NCBI RefSeq assembly: GCF_019112545.1
Contig: NW_025064885.1
Span: forward strand, 1,783,187 to 1,847,186
Source: Guyanagaster necrorhizus
Lineage: Eukaryota > Basidiomycota > Agaricomycetes > Agaricales > Physalacriaceae
Reading direction: 5' to 3'
Length of the DNA: 64,000 nucleotides
Shown: in pieces, positions 1 through 13,008 of the stretch
How the letters are laid out: the number at the start of each line of letters is the position of its first letter
How positions within the stretch are numbered: position 1 is the first letter of the stretch
Notes under the pieces: generated by a model
Databases searched by the model: none
Seen by the model: only the letters and a program-made list of their open reading frames with translations
What the model was told of the DNA's origin: nothing
Position numbers and translations under genes: made by a program

Positions 1-538
1 GAGACGGTTCCTCGAAGATGGGTGAAAATGCGCCTCTCTCATACGAAGCCGGGGGGTCATTCATCTTGCTACGTGCAGAAGGCGAGCCGTCACCCCACTG
101 GCTGCCAGAATGGCATTGGCTGACGGTAGAACCCTCTGAGCTCATTTCGTCGTCGGCGTCACCGTCGGTGGAAGAAGTGTGTAGGGCTGGAGACTGAATA
201 AAATTGAACAGGGGCGGAATGCACGCTTCAGCGTGCGCTCCTTTAATAACAGACGCGTTGGCCGCGACAGCTAACCCTTGAGAAAAATCCTGCTCTGCAC
301 AACGGCCTACAAGACGAGAGTCCTCCTCCCAAATCCTGCGAGGCTTTGTCCTCCTCCACGATGGCAGCGAGTTGATCCACTGCTCGCGGGTGCCAAAGGA
401 GGGAGGTGGGCCCGTGGGGGCCACGGGGAGAGAGCAAGTTAGAGTGAAAAAGGGATTGGAATGGCCGTCGTCGATGTGATACTTCTTGATAACGGGATGC
501 GCAGGCTGCTTTGAGTGAACTGGAACTGGAACTGGCAT
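1..538 (-). CDS. Conserved-looking unknown protein, cut by the left window edge
   Basis: The minus strand is open from an ATG at 538 to the window edge, 179 codons without a stop, so the 3' part of the gene lies outside. The frame also stays open upstream to about 790, where a TAG lies at 791-793, so the true start may be an upstream exon and the ATG at 538 may be internal. The product is rich in Pro and Ser. It carries a compact charged stretch, HPVIKKYHIDDGH, followed by REQWINSLPSWRR, which reads like a folded or conserved segment. I do not recognise a named domain and assign no function. The long open frame, rather than any homology, is the main support. Confidence 0.5.
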   Translation of the reverse strand, partial: MPVPVPVHSKQPAHPVIKKYHIDDGHSNPFFTLTCSLPVAPTGPPPSFGTREQWINSLPSWRRTKPRRIWEEDSRLVGRCAEQDFSQGLAVAANASVIKGAHAEACIPPLFNFIQSPALHTSSTDGDADDEMSSEGSTVSQCHSGSQWGDGSPSARSKMNDPPASYERGAFSPIFEEPS

Positions 539-1029
539 CTGCAGCTGAAAAGAACCAGAGATATCGACCACTACAGGCACAACAGAGTCAGCAGTGATGT
601 CGATAACCGGATCCACGGTCGCTCTTCCGACTGAAGGAGCGGGAGACTCGAGAGAGCGAGGAAAAAGGAGGTCGTAAGGTGTGTCGTGAAAAGAGAAGAG
701 AAGAAAAAAAAATCGGGGTCGAGAGCTGTCGAAGGTCGAATCGATGGCGGACGCACAGCAAAGGCGTGCCTTTTGGATGGTACGAGCTAGCTACTGGGCT
801 GCTGGGGAAAAAACGCAAAGGTGGCGTCCTTGGCTGCTGCCGGGGAAGCCTGTGCCTGCTCTTCTTTCAGCAAGGCAAGGAGCACAGTGTACCCTCTTCA
901 GTCTCGGCTGACGATGGTATATGGAATAGAGAGACCTGGCAACAAAATCGACGGGATGAGGTCGATGTCGCACACGGTGGAGGGTTGGTCACTTTTTAAG
1001 CTGACTGCCACGCCTTATATACCTATATA

Positions 1030-1879
1030 TCTGCTTAGGTAATCGGTTATGACTCGGTTGCTCCGTCCGACATGTGAACGCCCCAGCACGGCAATGAGAC
1101 ACGAATGTAATTGAATCTAGTAATAATATAACAGCAGCCCCTACCCTCACCGTCCAACTGCGCCGCTGCCTGCGCTTGGCCTAGGTAGTCGTAGCATCGC
1201 GATACCTCCTCCTGATATCCTATTCTGAAAAAATTTCCTGATCGATCGCCACACCATACCCCGTGCACAAACCCGGAGCCCTATGTATCACTGGATAGTA
1301 CCTTCACTGAATCGGGGGTACCAAGTACATTTACGACATTCCATAATTTACGCAGAATATGGGTGGAACTCGGTGCAAATCTAATTCAGATCAACGGCGG
1401 GGGCACGAAAGAGCTAGCCCTCGACCTCCAAACACGTGTTGGTACCATGAGCCACTGCGGGATCCCGACAGTTCGAGCCAATGAAACATGCCCAGAATAC
1501 CAATCAAGCCACCAGATGTGAAACAATATCAGTAATAGAACCTCGGACAAGGACGGCAGAGACAGAAACGTTTCGGAGATTGGACAACAAAATCGACATG
1601 GAAGAAACATTCCTTGGTGACACATAAGAACCTACATAAAGAAGTTCTAGTATCTACTCCGAAGATACTCACATTCCAATCCATGTGAGTATCAGATTCG
1701 AACATCGAACAGCGAACAGCAAGATAAAACTCCCAAGATAAGCGTCAATTGCCATTGGACGGAGGTCGGCCCGATTTGGATCATGACGTATATAGTTGAT
1801 TGGCTACAAGCTTCGTTCCAAGCAATCCATTCCTTTTGCAATATTACTCTGCTCATCCAAGTTCATCAGACGCGTCAAA
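1030..1879. other. Intergenic region upstream of the STRIP1 homologue
   Basis: No convincing coding frame, RNA gene or repeat was seen here. Short open frames lack recognisable protein sequence. It presumably holds the promoter and 5' leader of the plus-strand gene that starts at 1880. Confidence 0.4.
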
Positions 1880-4800
1880 ATGTCGTTTATTGGGCCGAAT
1901 CCAGAAGGAAATGTGATGAATAATGCGAATCAGGATTCCATTACTCTTGGGCAGCTGAGAACGATGGTCAACTCTATACCTAAACCGAAAGTACGTCTTC
2001 CTTCCCGGCTGCGTCAATGAGAGACTAAGGGATGATCTAGCAATGGTGGTACGACTACAACTACGACGATGAAGACACAGTCATGAATGAGATTGATGAG
2101 CTATATTCATATGTCGAGATGCCCCAGGTGGCGGAGAATTTGAGGGCATGGCACGGATCTTTCGATGGAGGTGGGTGAACCGCATCGTTCAAGATATTCA
2201 CACGTAACCTATCCCAAGACTGGACCAAGACCCCACTTCCTCAGCGCAAAGCTCACGTCGAACTCCTCCTTGAAGGACTTGAACACCGAGATGCTGTGAT
2301 TCGCTTTACAAACGCGCGCCGGCTTTTCTATATTGTCCAAGGTTCGGCTTTTTCTCGATGACAGTCGACTCAACATGATCGTTTTGTAGGATCATTTGCA
2401 GAGACGGGATCACCAGAACACCAACTCCATTGGATCTTTGAGAACTGCAAGATTGTCCGAGCAGCGAACGGTGTCAGCACGATCGTGGAAGCCATGAAGA
2501 TTGCAAGTTCAAAACATGATTTGCTATGGCAAGCAACCGGAATCCTGCTATTATCAATGGTCACTGATACTTCTTTTGCTTATCCTTAAATAGCAGTCTC
2601 TCTGACACTGACATCGCACATTTGCGTGTTACACCTGAAGAGAAGTCTAATCTCCTCGAAGAGGTGTTGACAGAGCTTTCCGTCTATGTTGGAATGTTGT
2701 ACCATTTGATCGAAATATTCAAGGGATACGACGAGTTCGCAGACGAGTTAAGTGCGTGGGTCGTTCTTCAGCATTTCCTCTCCGTACTAATACATTATCC
2801 AAGTGAGTCTAGATCCGCCCCTCCCCGTCTACGTGTTTAGTGTCGTTTCTGGTCTACGCGATAAAAGTGCTAAAGGATATCCTGTGAAGAAGGTAAAAAC
2901 GTTTTCTATTCGAAACCACTTCGCTCTCAAACATTCCTCAGCTCTTATTACTTCTTTGGAAGACTTTATTAGCTTGCTTTGGTGGATATCGTGACTATGC
3001 TAGAGTCAAGAAACTCGCGAGAGAACTGGGAGGACTATCGAATAGTCCAGAGGTGCTTGAAGGTAGTGTGCTTTTGCTTTTCTATTCAATGCCATCTGAC
3101 ACGAGTCAAGGCGCCACACTCATTAAGTCTTCACCATTCGACATTGAGGCATTCCGTCAAGAAACTTTTGTTAAGTATCCCACCTTCGCTCCTCCTCCTC
3201 CGCCTCCGGCTGTAGAGTCCCCCATCCCTAAATTAGCCAGTTCGAACTTTACATCCAAACTGGCTCAGGCATTCTCTCCCATTCCTGTGCGCCATCACTA
3301 CCATAACGATGAGTCCGAGAACCAACCCGGTCTTCCTCCGCACAATAACATGATGTTCCACCATCAGCACAATAATGGTTATCGACCTATCCCTCAACCA
3401 GCGACACCAGCTCCCTCACCACCATCCGTCGTCGGTCCAAAGCCAAAGAAACAGCAGTACCAAACAGACCAGAACCGACCGTTCTTGTTTCCCTTTTCGA
3501 GAAGCCAGGGTAAAGATGCTAGGCTCGTGCCCTTCGCCATCGATGAAGCCGACAAACTGTACTCTAGGCATATGTACGTTAGTTTGTCATTGACTCAAAT
3601 GTGGCGAACAAGGGAGGACTGTATGACGTTTGAGAGTGGGTTGGACCATATGCCGGGATCTGAGGGCAAATTTGAGCCGTCTACTTTTTCAGCAAAAGTG
3701 CGTCTTTTCTCCAGTTCGGTTCAGGGGAACTTAAGCCTGGTATAGGAGTCAGAATCGGCTGAGCCATTGCCTGATGTCGCCCTCCTAGATGCCAAAATCG
3801 CTGAGGCGACCGGGGCCCTGGAACGAGTAGAAACCGCCGTGGAGGAGAGAAAGGTGAAAGAACGACGGGAAGATTTGATGCGCTTGAAACGCGTGGAACA
3901 GATCTATGTAAGCTTAAGCTTGAACATTTGAGCGTTAATTGACGTATGCCTTAAGAGTGCTGGTCTGCCCGTGCTGTCCGGCTGGGTTCTGGTCTGTCTC
4001 AAACTACTGTTAGCCACCGTCACAGCGGGCACGAATATGCCACTTCCACAAGCAGCTACGATGTTCCCTGGCGTTGCTTCGCGTAAGTTATTCCCTCTAG
4101 TGGTGCTCCATTGACTGACAGACACATAGCACAGGAGCCCCCCATACCACCCCCTACACCGACCCTGGATGAGCTTGATGTTACTCGACACCGAGAGATT
4201 ACTTCCAAGGCCGTATCGGCAATCCTACTTATGGTTTTGAAATGGTTCAAGGTGTCGCGTAAGTAGACATGGATTTTCGTTTTGACTGCATCATGATGAT
4301 CTCCTACTTTAGACGTGATGAAATTCCATCACTTGGGGCAGCTGCTACTGGACACAAATTGCTTATTGCTGCTTCTGAAAATGTTCGGGTTGCAAGAAGT
4401 CTCTACGTCCCTTGTAGCGCGTAATGATTCCCCTGAAAACAAGTTAGTTGTGACTCTGCCTATTTTATTGACATTGGTATTAAGAACGTCCTCCAGCTTC
4501 TTCCGATATTGTTACCTCCATTTCTCCAAGAACCCCCAACCAATGCGGCCGGAAGACTCCATGCTAAAACCACCAAGGCAGACAATTACCAAGACCCGTA
4601 CACTGCCCAACGGAGATATTCTGGAGGAAGAGGTCGAGATGGTTACTGATTTCTCGTGGAGGAACTTCTTTTCAACCATCAATTTTGCGAAGATCATGCA
4701 GAAGCTATCGAAACACCGATCACATAGAATATGGATGTTAATACAATACAAAAGCTCAGTGAGTGATCCAGAATACAGGCCAGCGATTAACTAATAATGA

Positions 4801-5957
4801 CGGCAACTAGGCAGTATTGAAACGTATACTAAGGGTCCAACACCCGATGCTGCAACTACACTTGCTCAAGTTACTCAAAAGCCAAGTTCCATTCTGTGGC
4901 CGGAAGTGGAGACAAAGTGCATATTGTCATGAGCCTTCCTGATCCGCTCTCACCACTTTTCTCCAGGCAACATGAAACTCATAACGGCCATATACTTGAA
5001 CTGCAGACCAGACCTTCGCGATGAATGGCTGACGGGCTCAGAAACTGACGATGCCGCCGACGCCTCTGTAAGTTGACAGACCCATGATCATTCGAATCAT
5101 CCTGACTGTTTTTTTCGTCAGGCGCAGGAGACCGCGTTGCGGCATCTCGTCAAATTCTGTAAGTCAGGGCTCCCCGTCTTACTCTGCGCTTCCTAAGCGA
5201 TATTCCCTAGACAACACCAAGCGATACGGTACCAACGCGACCGCAAACCAATTCAACCCTTTACATCGCCGTTCAGGGAGCATGTCACATCACATAGAAG
5301 GTCTCCATCCCGGCCCGGAGCTTTCTGGGATCATCCGCCCCAATGGAACACCTAACATCGCGGATGCGGATGTTTTCCCTCCGGCTCGTTCTCAAGCACC
5401 GGACCCGTCAATATTTCTCCCTTACACGGCCGAAGATATTAACTTTGAGGATGAGTACGAAGAATATATATCCGACCTCGGGTGGTCCGATGAGCAGGGC
5501 GGTCCGTTCGAGGGAACCTCCGCCTGGCATCGGTTCCCGGTGGATTTTGCTGCTGACATTGCCGATGGGATAAGCGAAAGTGAGAGTATTGTCTCTATCG
5601 GTGATCTGGGTGATGACGCGCGGTTGAACCGGGATGAACCGCAGGGCCATGATGAGAATAGGAATGACTGGGAGGTTCGTGTTCTCTAGTTCTATTTGAT
5701 TTTTTCTCATTTATCTTTCTTTCTAGCATATGAGTCCCAAGACGATGGCCGCTCTGCCCAAATCTCCAGCCGGCGGACGACGTTCGAGCTCAGGAAGCGG
5801 TCTACGTCCTGTCATACCTTTTGGCTTGGACAGTGATAGCCCTATTGATCTAGAAGATGAAGACGAAGATCTTCCGGAAGTAGGACACGCTCCGCGGGAG
5901 GATTCTGCATTTGCCTCGGGAGCAGGTGTAGACGAGGTGGAGTATGTTTACGGGTAA
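1880..5957 (+). CDS. STRIP1/Far11-like STRIPAK complex subunit (N1221 and DUF3402 domains)
   Basis: A many-exon gene of roughly 1,000 residues. The first exon starts at ATG 1880 and reads MSFIGPNPEGNVMNNANQDS. Exon 2 carries the family signature WWYDYNYDDEDTVMNEIDEL, the N1221 domain start of STRIP1/FAM40 and yeast Far11. Later exons include HWIFENCKIVRAANG, a proline- and histidine-rich linker (about 3180-3470), and the C-terminal DUF3402-like part with WRNFFSTINFAKIMQKLSKH and LPNGDILEEEVEMV. The acidic tail ends in DEVEYVYG at 5957. STRIPAK subunits scaffold PP2A-striatin-kinase complexes that control hyphal fusion, septation and sexual development in fungi; that role is family knowledge. 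All exons follow one another in a consistent frame, so the gene looks intact. Confidence 0.9.
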
Positions 5958-6134
5958 GTGACCCACTCATATGATTTCAAACCGTAACTGACCTTCTCGA
6001 AGTGTTTAACGATTTCGGCTATCAGTATGTATGTTTGTGTATCCTTGAATCTCATAATATCATGTGCAGCACCATACATAGATGGACAAAGATTACATCC
6101 GCGAATCTGTATACATCAAAACATACTATTATAG

Positions 6135-9120
6135 TTAAATCGCAGCCCCAAGGAGCGTCTCATCCATCTTGATAGCCTCAAAAACATGAAATGTTCGAAC
6201 ATGGGTGGGCTCGTAACGAGAGTAATCCGGAGGAGCTGTTGCGTCCGTCGGGCTGACCGTCGCAAAGCTCGGCAATGTCAAGATACTCGGTGCTGCTGTT
6301 CGAGTATGGCTATCATCCTGAGGGTGGGGAATGTGTTGACGTGGTGGGGGAGATACCCTTGTATCTTCGAGCGACCATGCGAGATGATCACGGAGTTCAC
6401 TGAATATAAGACGGGGAGCAATACGGATGACGAGGGAAACTCACGACTGATACTCCTGCATCGCAGACCGACCTTCTGATGAGAGAGACCCAACCGAAAA
6501 TATAGAATCTCGCGTGCTTCTATTATCGGAATCCTGTCGAGTATAGGATGTAGCCTGAGGAATATGATCTACACTCCCATGGATGTACTGTGGGGGGTTG
6601 AACCGCTCGTGCAAGAATCTAATAATAAAATCAAAAAGAAAAACAGAAAACCAAGACAACTGGCATACCCTTCATAATCCCACAAAGATTCCCTCACCAC
6701 TTCCTCGTCAACGTCATCTTCCTCCGCGATCTCCACCGCATAGCTCATCAGGGCCGCTTTGAGCGACAAGAGGACCCTTGGATGTTTCAGCGCATGGACT
6801 TCGATCTCCGTCCGGGGTAGAGGGATGAGCGTGGAGGGCCACAGCATGAGCCCCGGCGCATGCGTTAGCTGGTGGACTTCATCAGGAGGTCGACCCTTCT
6901 CCGGTCCAGGATCCGGCGGGGCGAGCGTCAGATGCATCGTCCGCACCTCCCTTGAGTGCCCAAAGATCTCCTGCAGCATCTCCACGATGAACTGACTTGG
7001 ACAGAGATGGATCTCATATCTCGTATTATGCAGATGCTCAAAAAGGGACTCAAGTTCTCGTGCAGCAGAGGCTTGGTCCGTCCATGGGTCAGCATGAAAC
7101 TCGGCGGGGAGAAGAGAGGAGGAGACGGAATTAGATGGACCGCTAGTGGGGGTCGATAAACTTGTGTCGTGTCGTTTGCCATTCAATGTTGCAGTATCAG
7201 AGGCCTCTTCTTCCTCCACGTCATAGTCCTCCTCCTCCTCCTCCTCCTCCTCCTCCTCCGTTATTGGATCGACACGATCACTGTCAGGATGCAGCTGAGA
7301 ATATCGCGCTAATGAATCCGCGTCACTGGACTCATCGAGTGGTGCTGTTGGAAGGGCCGGCTTGCCATATGGAAAAAAAACGTGGTCATCAATCAGTTCT
7401 AATCGCCCACCGACAGTCAGCACGCGACAAGCTTCTCGGAGAACAAATTCCCATTTCTCGAAGGGTATTGCGTACGTCAGGTTGGACATCCGCACAAGAT
7501 CAAACGAATCACTGGGAAAGGGGAGCTCATTTTTCAAACTGCAGTGACGAAGCTATCAGTACCTGAACACAAGGAAACAAGTGGAATGGACATACAAGTG
7601 GCCCTTAACAAACGAGATATTCTCTGAAACTCCATTCTGAGCAGCTGCAGCGCGAAGCGATTTCGTGATGTCAACCATATCGAAGCCTGTGACCTTTGTT
7701 CCGTAGCCTTTCCATGCTACAGCTGCATCTAGCATCCAATGACCCTCGCCGCAACCCAAGTCAAGCACAGTAGCGGGGGGATTGTTGCCATAATGGTGAA
7801 ACGAAGGACCATCGACGCTGTTTAGATGCTTTAATAGTCCAGTACCTAAACGGTCCCTATACGGTTTCAGGTTAGTAGAAGGAAGTATGATCCAATGCGG
7901 GGACATACTGCTCTAACAATATCGAATCGTACGGATCGAGGGGGTATGAGTCGCGCTTAGACGGAGACGATGTCGATGCCCACTGTGGGTCTATGCTGAA
8001 ACTCGTAGATCCTATGTACGAAGTTGTATCGACTGAAGACGGTCGGGAAGAAGAAGGATCTGAGGCCGATAAGTCAGAGGCTGTGTCGGCAGATTGGTCT
8101 TGACTAGGTTTCTTTTTCCTGTTTAAGGGTATACCCATGAAACGACGATGTGAGTCTCCGTGGCGGTCACTGTTAGCGGAGGACCTGGATTTCTTTTTCA
8201 AAGGTAGTTTGAGCATTGGAGGAGGCGAGCTCGGGTGCGCTCTTGACCTGGATAAGGGGAAGACAAAGCTAGATCCGACTTCTGTAGAGTTGTGCGAGTG
8301 AGGCGACAGAGACTTGGACGAAGAGCCGGAAGAACCAAGAATTGAGGTGTATGGTTCAGGCGACTGGCTGTGGGGTGGGTCCGATACAACTGGATGAACC
8401 CGAGTTTCAACCTGTTTCCCTTTGTCCTTCTTTGGCTTGAGCTTGAACTTTGGAGGGGGCGAAGATGGGTGTGCTCTGGACCGCGAGGATGGAAAGACGA
8501 ACGAAGAGGGCGAGGCTGTGGGCTGGGAATCTGTGGATCCAGAGGAGTGGGAAAAGTACGAGGTCGGCGCATTGACGTCCATGGAGGAATGAGAGCTGGT
8601 ATCTGAGGTCACCGAACCGGAATCGGAGGATTCTGCCCATGACTCGAGCAATGGAGGTGGGGGAGTCGGCATAATTATATTGTCATCTTTCCGTAGCGGC
8701 GAGAGCACACGTAAGGTATTATCAGGCACAGACGAGAGCGGCGGAACCAAGCCTAGGGGTGATCGTGGCTGCGCGTTGGACATTGGCGACGGCGGGAGGG
8801 CGCTATCTTCGTTATCTGTGTGTACCGGCTGCGGCGCTGGGCCAGGCGCGTACGACGTGGAAGGCATCGGCGAAGTTAGTAGGAGCGGTGGCGCATATTG
8901 GGCGGAACCTGTCGGGCGCTGTCGCAACACGTGGTAAATTGACAACGATCGACAATCAATGACATTATCCACGCACCAATGGTCGTAGGGCACTCAAGAA
9001 ACTTTTCTCAGCATGCCCTTCCGTCGATGCTGCAGTTGTAGCCTTGAGCTGCTTCGACTTGGACGATGAAGTGTTTCCTGATTGCAGTCGTCTTCGTCCT
9101 GACGCGGCCCTAGACGACAT
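6135..9120 (-). CDS. Large SAM-dependent methyltransferase-domain protein
   Basis: Six exons (9120-8977, 8918-7909, 7856-7596, 7538-6669, 6618-6445, 6399-6135) splice to a 907-residue frame. The first 400 or so residues are Ser/Pro-rich and look disordered. The class I methyltransferase core follows: VLDLGCGEGHWMLDAAVAW is motif I, VTGFDMVD the acidic loop, and FPSDSFDLVRMSNLTYAIP the motif IV region. The core is interrupted by an acidic insert with about eleven consecutive Glu codons near 7226-7258. The substrate cannot be read from sequence; related basidiomycete proteins are annotated only as methyltransferases. The start at 9120 was chosen because the exon reads MSSRAASGRRRLQSGNTSSS and joins exon 2 in frame across a 58-bp intron. 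Confidence 0.82.
7226..7259 (-). repeat. CTC/GAG trinucleotide run encoding poly-glutamate
   Basis: The plus strand shows a run of cctcctcct repeats inside the methyltransferase exon. On the coding strand it gives about eleven consecutive Glu residues followed by DYDVEEEE. Length variation here would change an acidic linker without breaking the frame. Confidence 0.8.
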
Positions 9121-10453
9121 CTACCTACCCCTTCATCATTCTATCTGATCGTGTGCACAGAACGTGAGGGACATACTGGTGGACTTGACGTACTATCAGT
9201 CTATTAATGGGAGCTCCGAGCAAACGAAGACGAGTCTGCGACGTCGTGAGTATAAAAAAGGGGACAAACGCGAGAGGCCTTCCAGGTGACCTGTCTGATA
9301 CAGTGATGAAGGTTAGAAGGATGTAGGACGGCGGTTACCTCCGGCTGGACCGGATACAAATCTCAAAATGCTACTGAATAGCCGCGCTTGGAAGGCTCCT
9401 TCAGGTCTGCTATGATCTTGTCAAGCCCCTCATCCATCGAACAGTATCAGCAGATGAAATGTACTCACTCAATCAACCATCAGCACTTGAAGAAAAAATC
9501 GCTGTCCAGTTCGCCGCGCAAAGGCTGTGTTCCAAAATGTGACGGCATTCGTCGTGTTGAGGGTGACCCTGTTTTCCGGCGACATGTCGGAATTCCTGCA
9601 GATTCAGATAAGGTCGCACAAGCAGAGTGATCGTAATGGCTGTTTGAAATTTCCATTTCGATCCTAGAGCGATATATTTCACTTATATTTCCGAGCAGAT
9701 CCGGGATCAGACTCCTTATCCAAGTCTTCCAATCGAAAAGAGACATACGAACCAAACCAATGTCGTATTGCGAGCCATTGGCGCTTAGGATATTGCAGAT
9801 TGAGGGGCAGGAGGGGGCAAGATGCATAAGCTCAAGTTCTGGCCCACCGATAAGAGGATGTCAACGCGTGGGACCCAAGGTACCGTTCCTGTTCAACCCA
9901 GCAGTACCCGCGGGCAACCTCGAACTGGGCCGTGTTCCGCCTTCAAAAACAGATACCGCCTCCAGCATAAAAGAAATAAGCTTGTATCAGGACCTAGGCC
10001 TTTCAAGTGCAATGCAGGGAACGCAAATCCACAATGGCCACGCGATATGTAAAAGGCAAAAAGACACTTCTCAATTCATTTGGAAAAGAACGAATGTGAG
10101 TCGAGTCGAGATGGATATACAGTTGCTAGGTCCACCATCATCGAAGACTTTCGATAATATCCGAAATACGCATCCACCATCAGCTCAAATCACCGCTGCT
10201 GAAGCATAGACGGCGTTCAGCGTTTGACAACTTCTAGCGCCTGCAGCCTACATTCATTGAAACGTAGGGAGAGGCAAGCTGGTTCCCTTCGGCTTCGGAG
10301 TTTCCTATCTATCATGTGGGAAAATGATCGCGATTTGTATAAGATCAAGATCAATCTTTGTTGCTACTTTTATAGTACTAAGCCTAGGGTCTCCCTTCCG
10401 CTTCGGGGCCCTCCATCTTTGTCTGCAACATTCCTCCTCTCACAGCAGGAAGC
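9121..10453. other. Shared 5' region between methyltransferase and ammonium transporter genes
   Basis: About 1.3 kb between two divergently transcribed genes. Open frames at 9480-9827 (-) and 9760-10209 (+) have no recognisable protein character. It presumably contains both promoters; I can point to no specific site. Confidence 0.35.
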
Positions 10454-12428
10454 ATGGTCAATATCGAATACGATGCTTGTGCGTTATTTTCATTCTTTTT
10501 GGGGGGGGGGGTAAAAGGGCTCATGAATGAGTACAGCTGGCAGCATGACTATACAAAATGACGGAGAGACCGTCGTGTACAACCCTGGCGACATTGCATG
10601 GGTGCTCGCGAGTACCGCACTGGTGTGGTTAATGATACCAGGTGTTGGGTTTTTTTATTCCGGGCTGTTGAGGTGCGATCCCCATCCATTAGTATACTCT
10701 ATCTGCTTACCCACTGTGCAGACGAAAAAATGCACTATCCATGATATACCTCAGCATGATGACTATCGCGGTGGTTTCCTTCCAGGTCCGTCTCCGCGCC
10801 TAACTTCAGTTCTGGTCTGACAGCACTATTACTAGTGGTTCTTCTGGGGCTTCTCACTGACTTTCAGTGACACGGCCAGCCGTTTCATCGGGGATTTGAG
10901 TGAGGACACACACGCCAACGTCTCGATTCGACTGACTGATTGACATCACAAGAATATTTTGGTCTCAAAGGTGTCCTTGAGCAACCTTCCATAGGAAGTG
11001 CTAGAATCCCGTCCATCGTCTTCTGCGTATACCAGCTCATGTTCGCAATCATTACGTACGTTTATTTATTAATCCCATGCCCGGGTATGGCGGCACGCCG
11101 GGACTTCTATACGTGGAGAGGACAACCAACTGACGGAATCATTTTTCTAGCCCAATGCTCGCAATAGGAGGCTTCGCAGAGCGTGCCCATCTCGGTCCTT
11201 TGCTTGCCTTCGTCTTCTTCTGGTCTACACTCGTTTATAATCCCATCGCATGCTGGACCTGGAATTCAAACGGATGGTCGATGGTCCTCGGAGGCCTAGA
11301 CTTTGCTGGAGGAACTCCGGTGCATATCTCTTCAGGGACAGCGGCTTTGGCTATTTCTGTTTATCTTGGCAAGCGCCGGGGCTATGGCACAGAAGCTTTG
11401 GCCTACAAGCCCCATAACACAACATATGTGATTCTAGGTATCTACCTGAGTTCTTTTCTCTGTTGGAAAGTTATAGCTAATGGTGCAAAGGAACTGTATT
11501 CTTGTGGGTGGGATGGTTTGGCTTTAATGGCGGTTCCGCCCTCGCCGCAAACATGAGGGCCGCCCAGGCATGCATCGTCACAAACTTGGCGGCAAGTGTC
11601 GGTGGACTTACATGGATGCTCTGGGTAATGGGCTTTCCCTGTGACCTTTCTTTCACTCATATTTCTCGCTTTGCAGGATTACCGTATCGAGAGAAAGTGG
11701 TCTGCTGTAGGTTTCTGTTCTGGTGCTATCGCAGGACTCGTGGCCATCACTCCCGGCTCTGGATTTGTTGGTGCTCGTGAGTAATATTTAAGCGTCTTTA
11801 CCGACGCCTAATAGAATCCACCTTGCAGCCGCGGCCGTCCTCTTTGGCTTCATGGCCGGCACCGTATGCAACTTTGCCACCCAAATCAAATTCTTCGTCG
11901 GTTACGACGATTCTCTCGATGTCAGCATCCCTCCCCCCTCCTTCACATCTGCCCCAGTCTCACACTTTATGTATTAGGTTTTTGCATCCCACGGCATCGG
12001 CGGAGTCGTCGGGAACCTTCTCACCGCACTTTTCGCCCAGGCGAGTGTAGCGCACTTTGACGGGACCACTATCATAAAGGGAGGCTGGCTAGATCGCCAT
12101 TGGGTTCAGCTGGCTTGGCACCTCGCAGACTCGGCAGCTGGATTGGGTTATTCGTTCACGATGACCGTGAGTTTCCGTTTGTATTCCTCGTGCGTGTTCT
12201 CACACTCCACTTTCATAGACCATCATCTTGTGGGTCATGCACTATATCCCTGGGCTCCGTATACGCGTATCGGAAGAGGTGGAGGAGCTGGGTATCGACG
12301 AATCGGATATGGGAGAGTTTGCTTATGATTATATCGGTTTCGATGCCCCGTACTCGACCGGGTATAGGGAGAACCGGGATTCAGAAAACCAGTATTTGAA
12401 AGAACGGTCGAACTCGCATGTGCACTGA
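10454..12428 (+). CDS. Ammonium transporter, Amt/Mep family
   Basis: Plasma-membrane ammonium permease of about 500 residues. The start at 10454 gives MVNIEYDA, then a 58-bp intron (10479-10536, containing an 11-G run), then NDGETVVYNPGDIAWVLAS, the expected N-terminus of fungal Mep proteins. Family marks in order: GVGFFYSGLLRRKNALSM, PMLAIGGFAERAHLGPLLAF, WNSNGWSMVLGGLDFAGGTP followed by VHISSGTAA (first pore His), TVFLWVGWFGFNGGSALAAN, and VFASHGIGGVVGNLLTALFA (second pore His). The C-terminal tail includes VEELGIDESDMGEFAYDY. Both pore histidines are present and all introns are in phase, so the protein should be functional. Uptake of ammonium under nitrogen limitation is the family role. 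Confidence 0.93.
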
Positions 12429-13008
12429 TTATTTTGTCTCCACTGTCTTTTGTTTGCTTTGCTTTTTGTCTTATTGTTGTTGTCTTTTAGGTCGCGGAGC
12501 GTACATGTACTTAACCTATTATTCGCGCTCCTTTATAGATTATCATCGTTTTTAGTATCCATGTAGTCGTTTAATTCACGACAATAGAACTTGTATATCG
12601 TGGAGTCCTCAAGTAACCCGCTGCAGAGATAAGTATTGGCATCTTATGCAGAAGCGTTTTCAGATGGGGGCTTCAAGTCAGTCTTCAAAAGAATAACCTT
12701 GCTGTAAGCCATTGACACGAGTACGGATTAATTAAGGTCATGAGTCTTCACCTTATAAACATATAAATCGCCAAGCCTGATACTAGATCACATGGAATCA
12801 AGTTGAATTTCTACAGAAGCGGTAATCAGAAGGTCACAATACTAGTGAGCCCCGACCCACGTACATATCGATTACAGCAGATAACAAGAATAGTCGGCAA
12901 AAGCTTGGCGAATATCAAACAGCAAGCTCTAACGTTCAACTATGAAACGAACTGGGTCGCTTCGAACTGATGGCCGAATGAACAGTAAAATTGTTCATCA
13001 CCTAGAAG
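12429..13008. other. 3' flanks of convergent transporter and Nudix genes
   Basis: No coding signal seen. It holds the 3' untranslated regions of the two convergent genes. Confidence 0.4.

Noticed and set aside
9480..10209. Open frames in the 9.1-10.4 kb gap
   Set aside because: Residue make-up is not protein-like and no domain or splice structure supports a gene.
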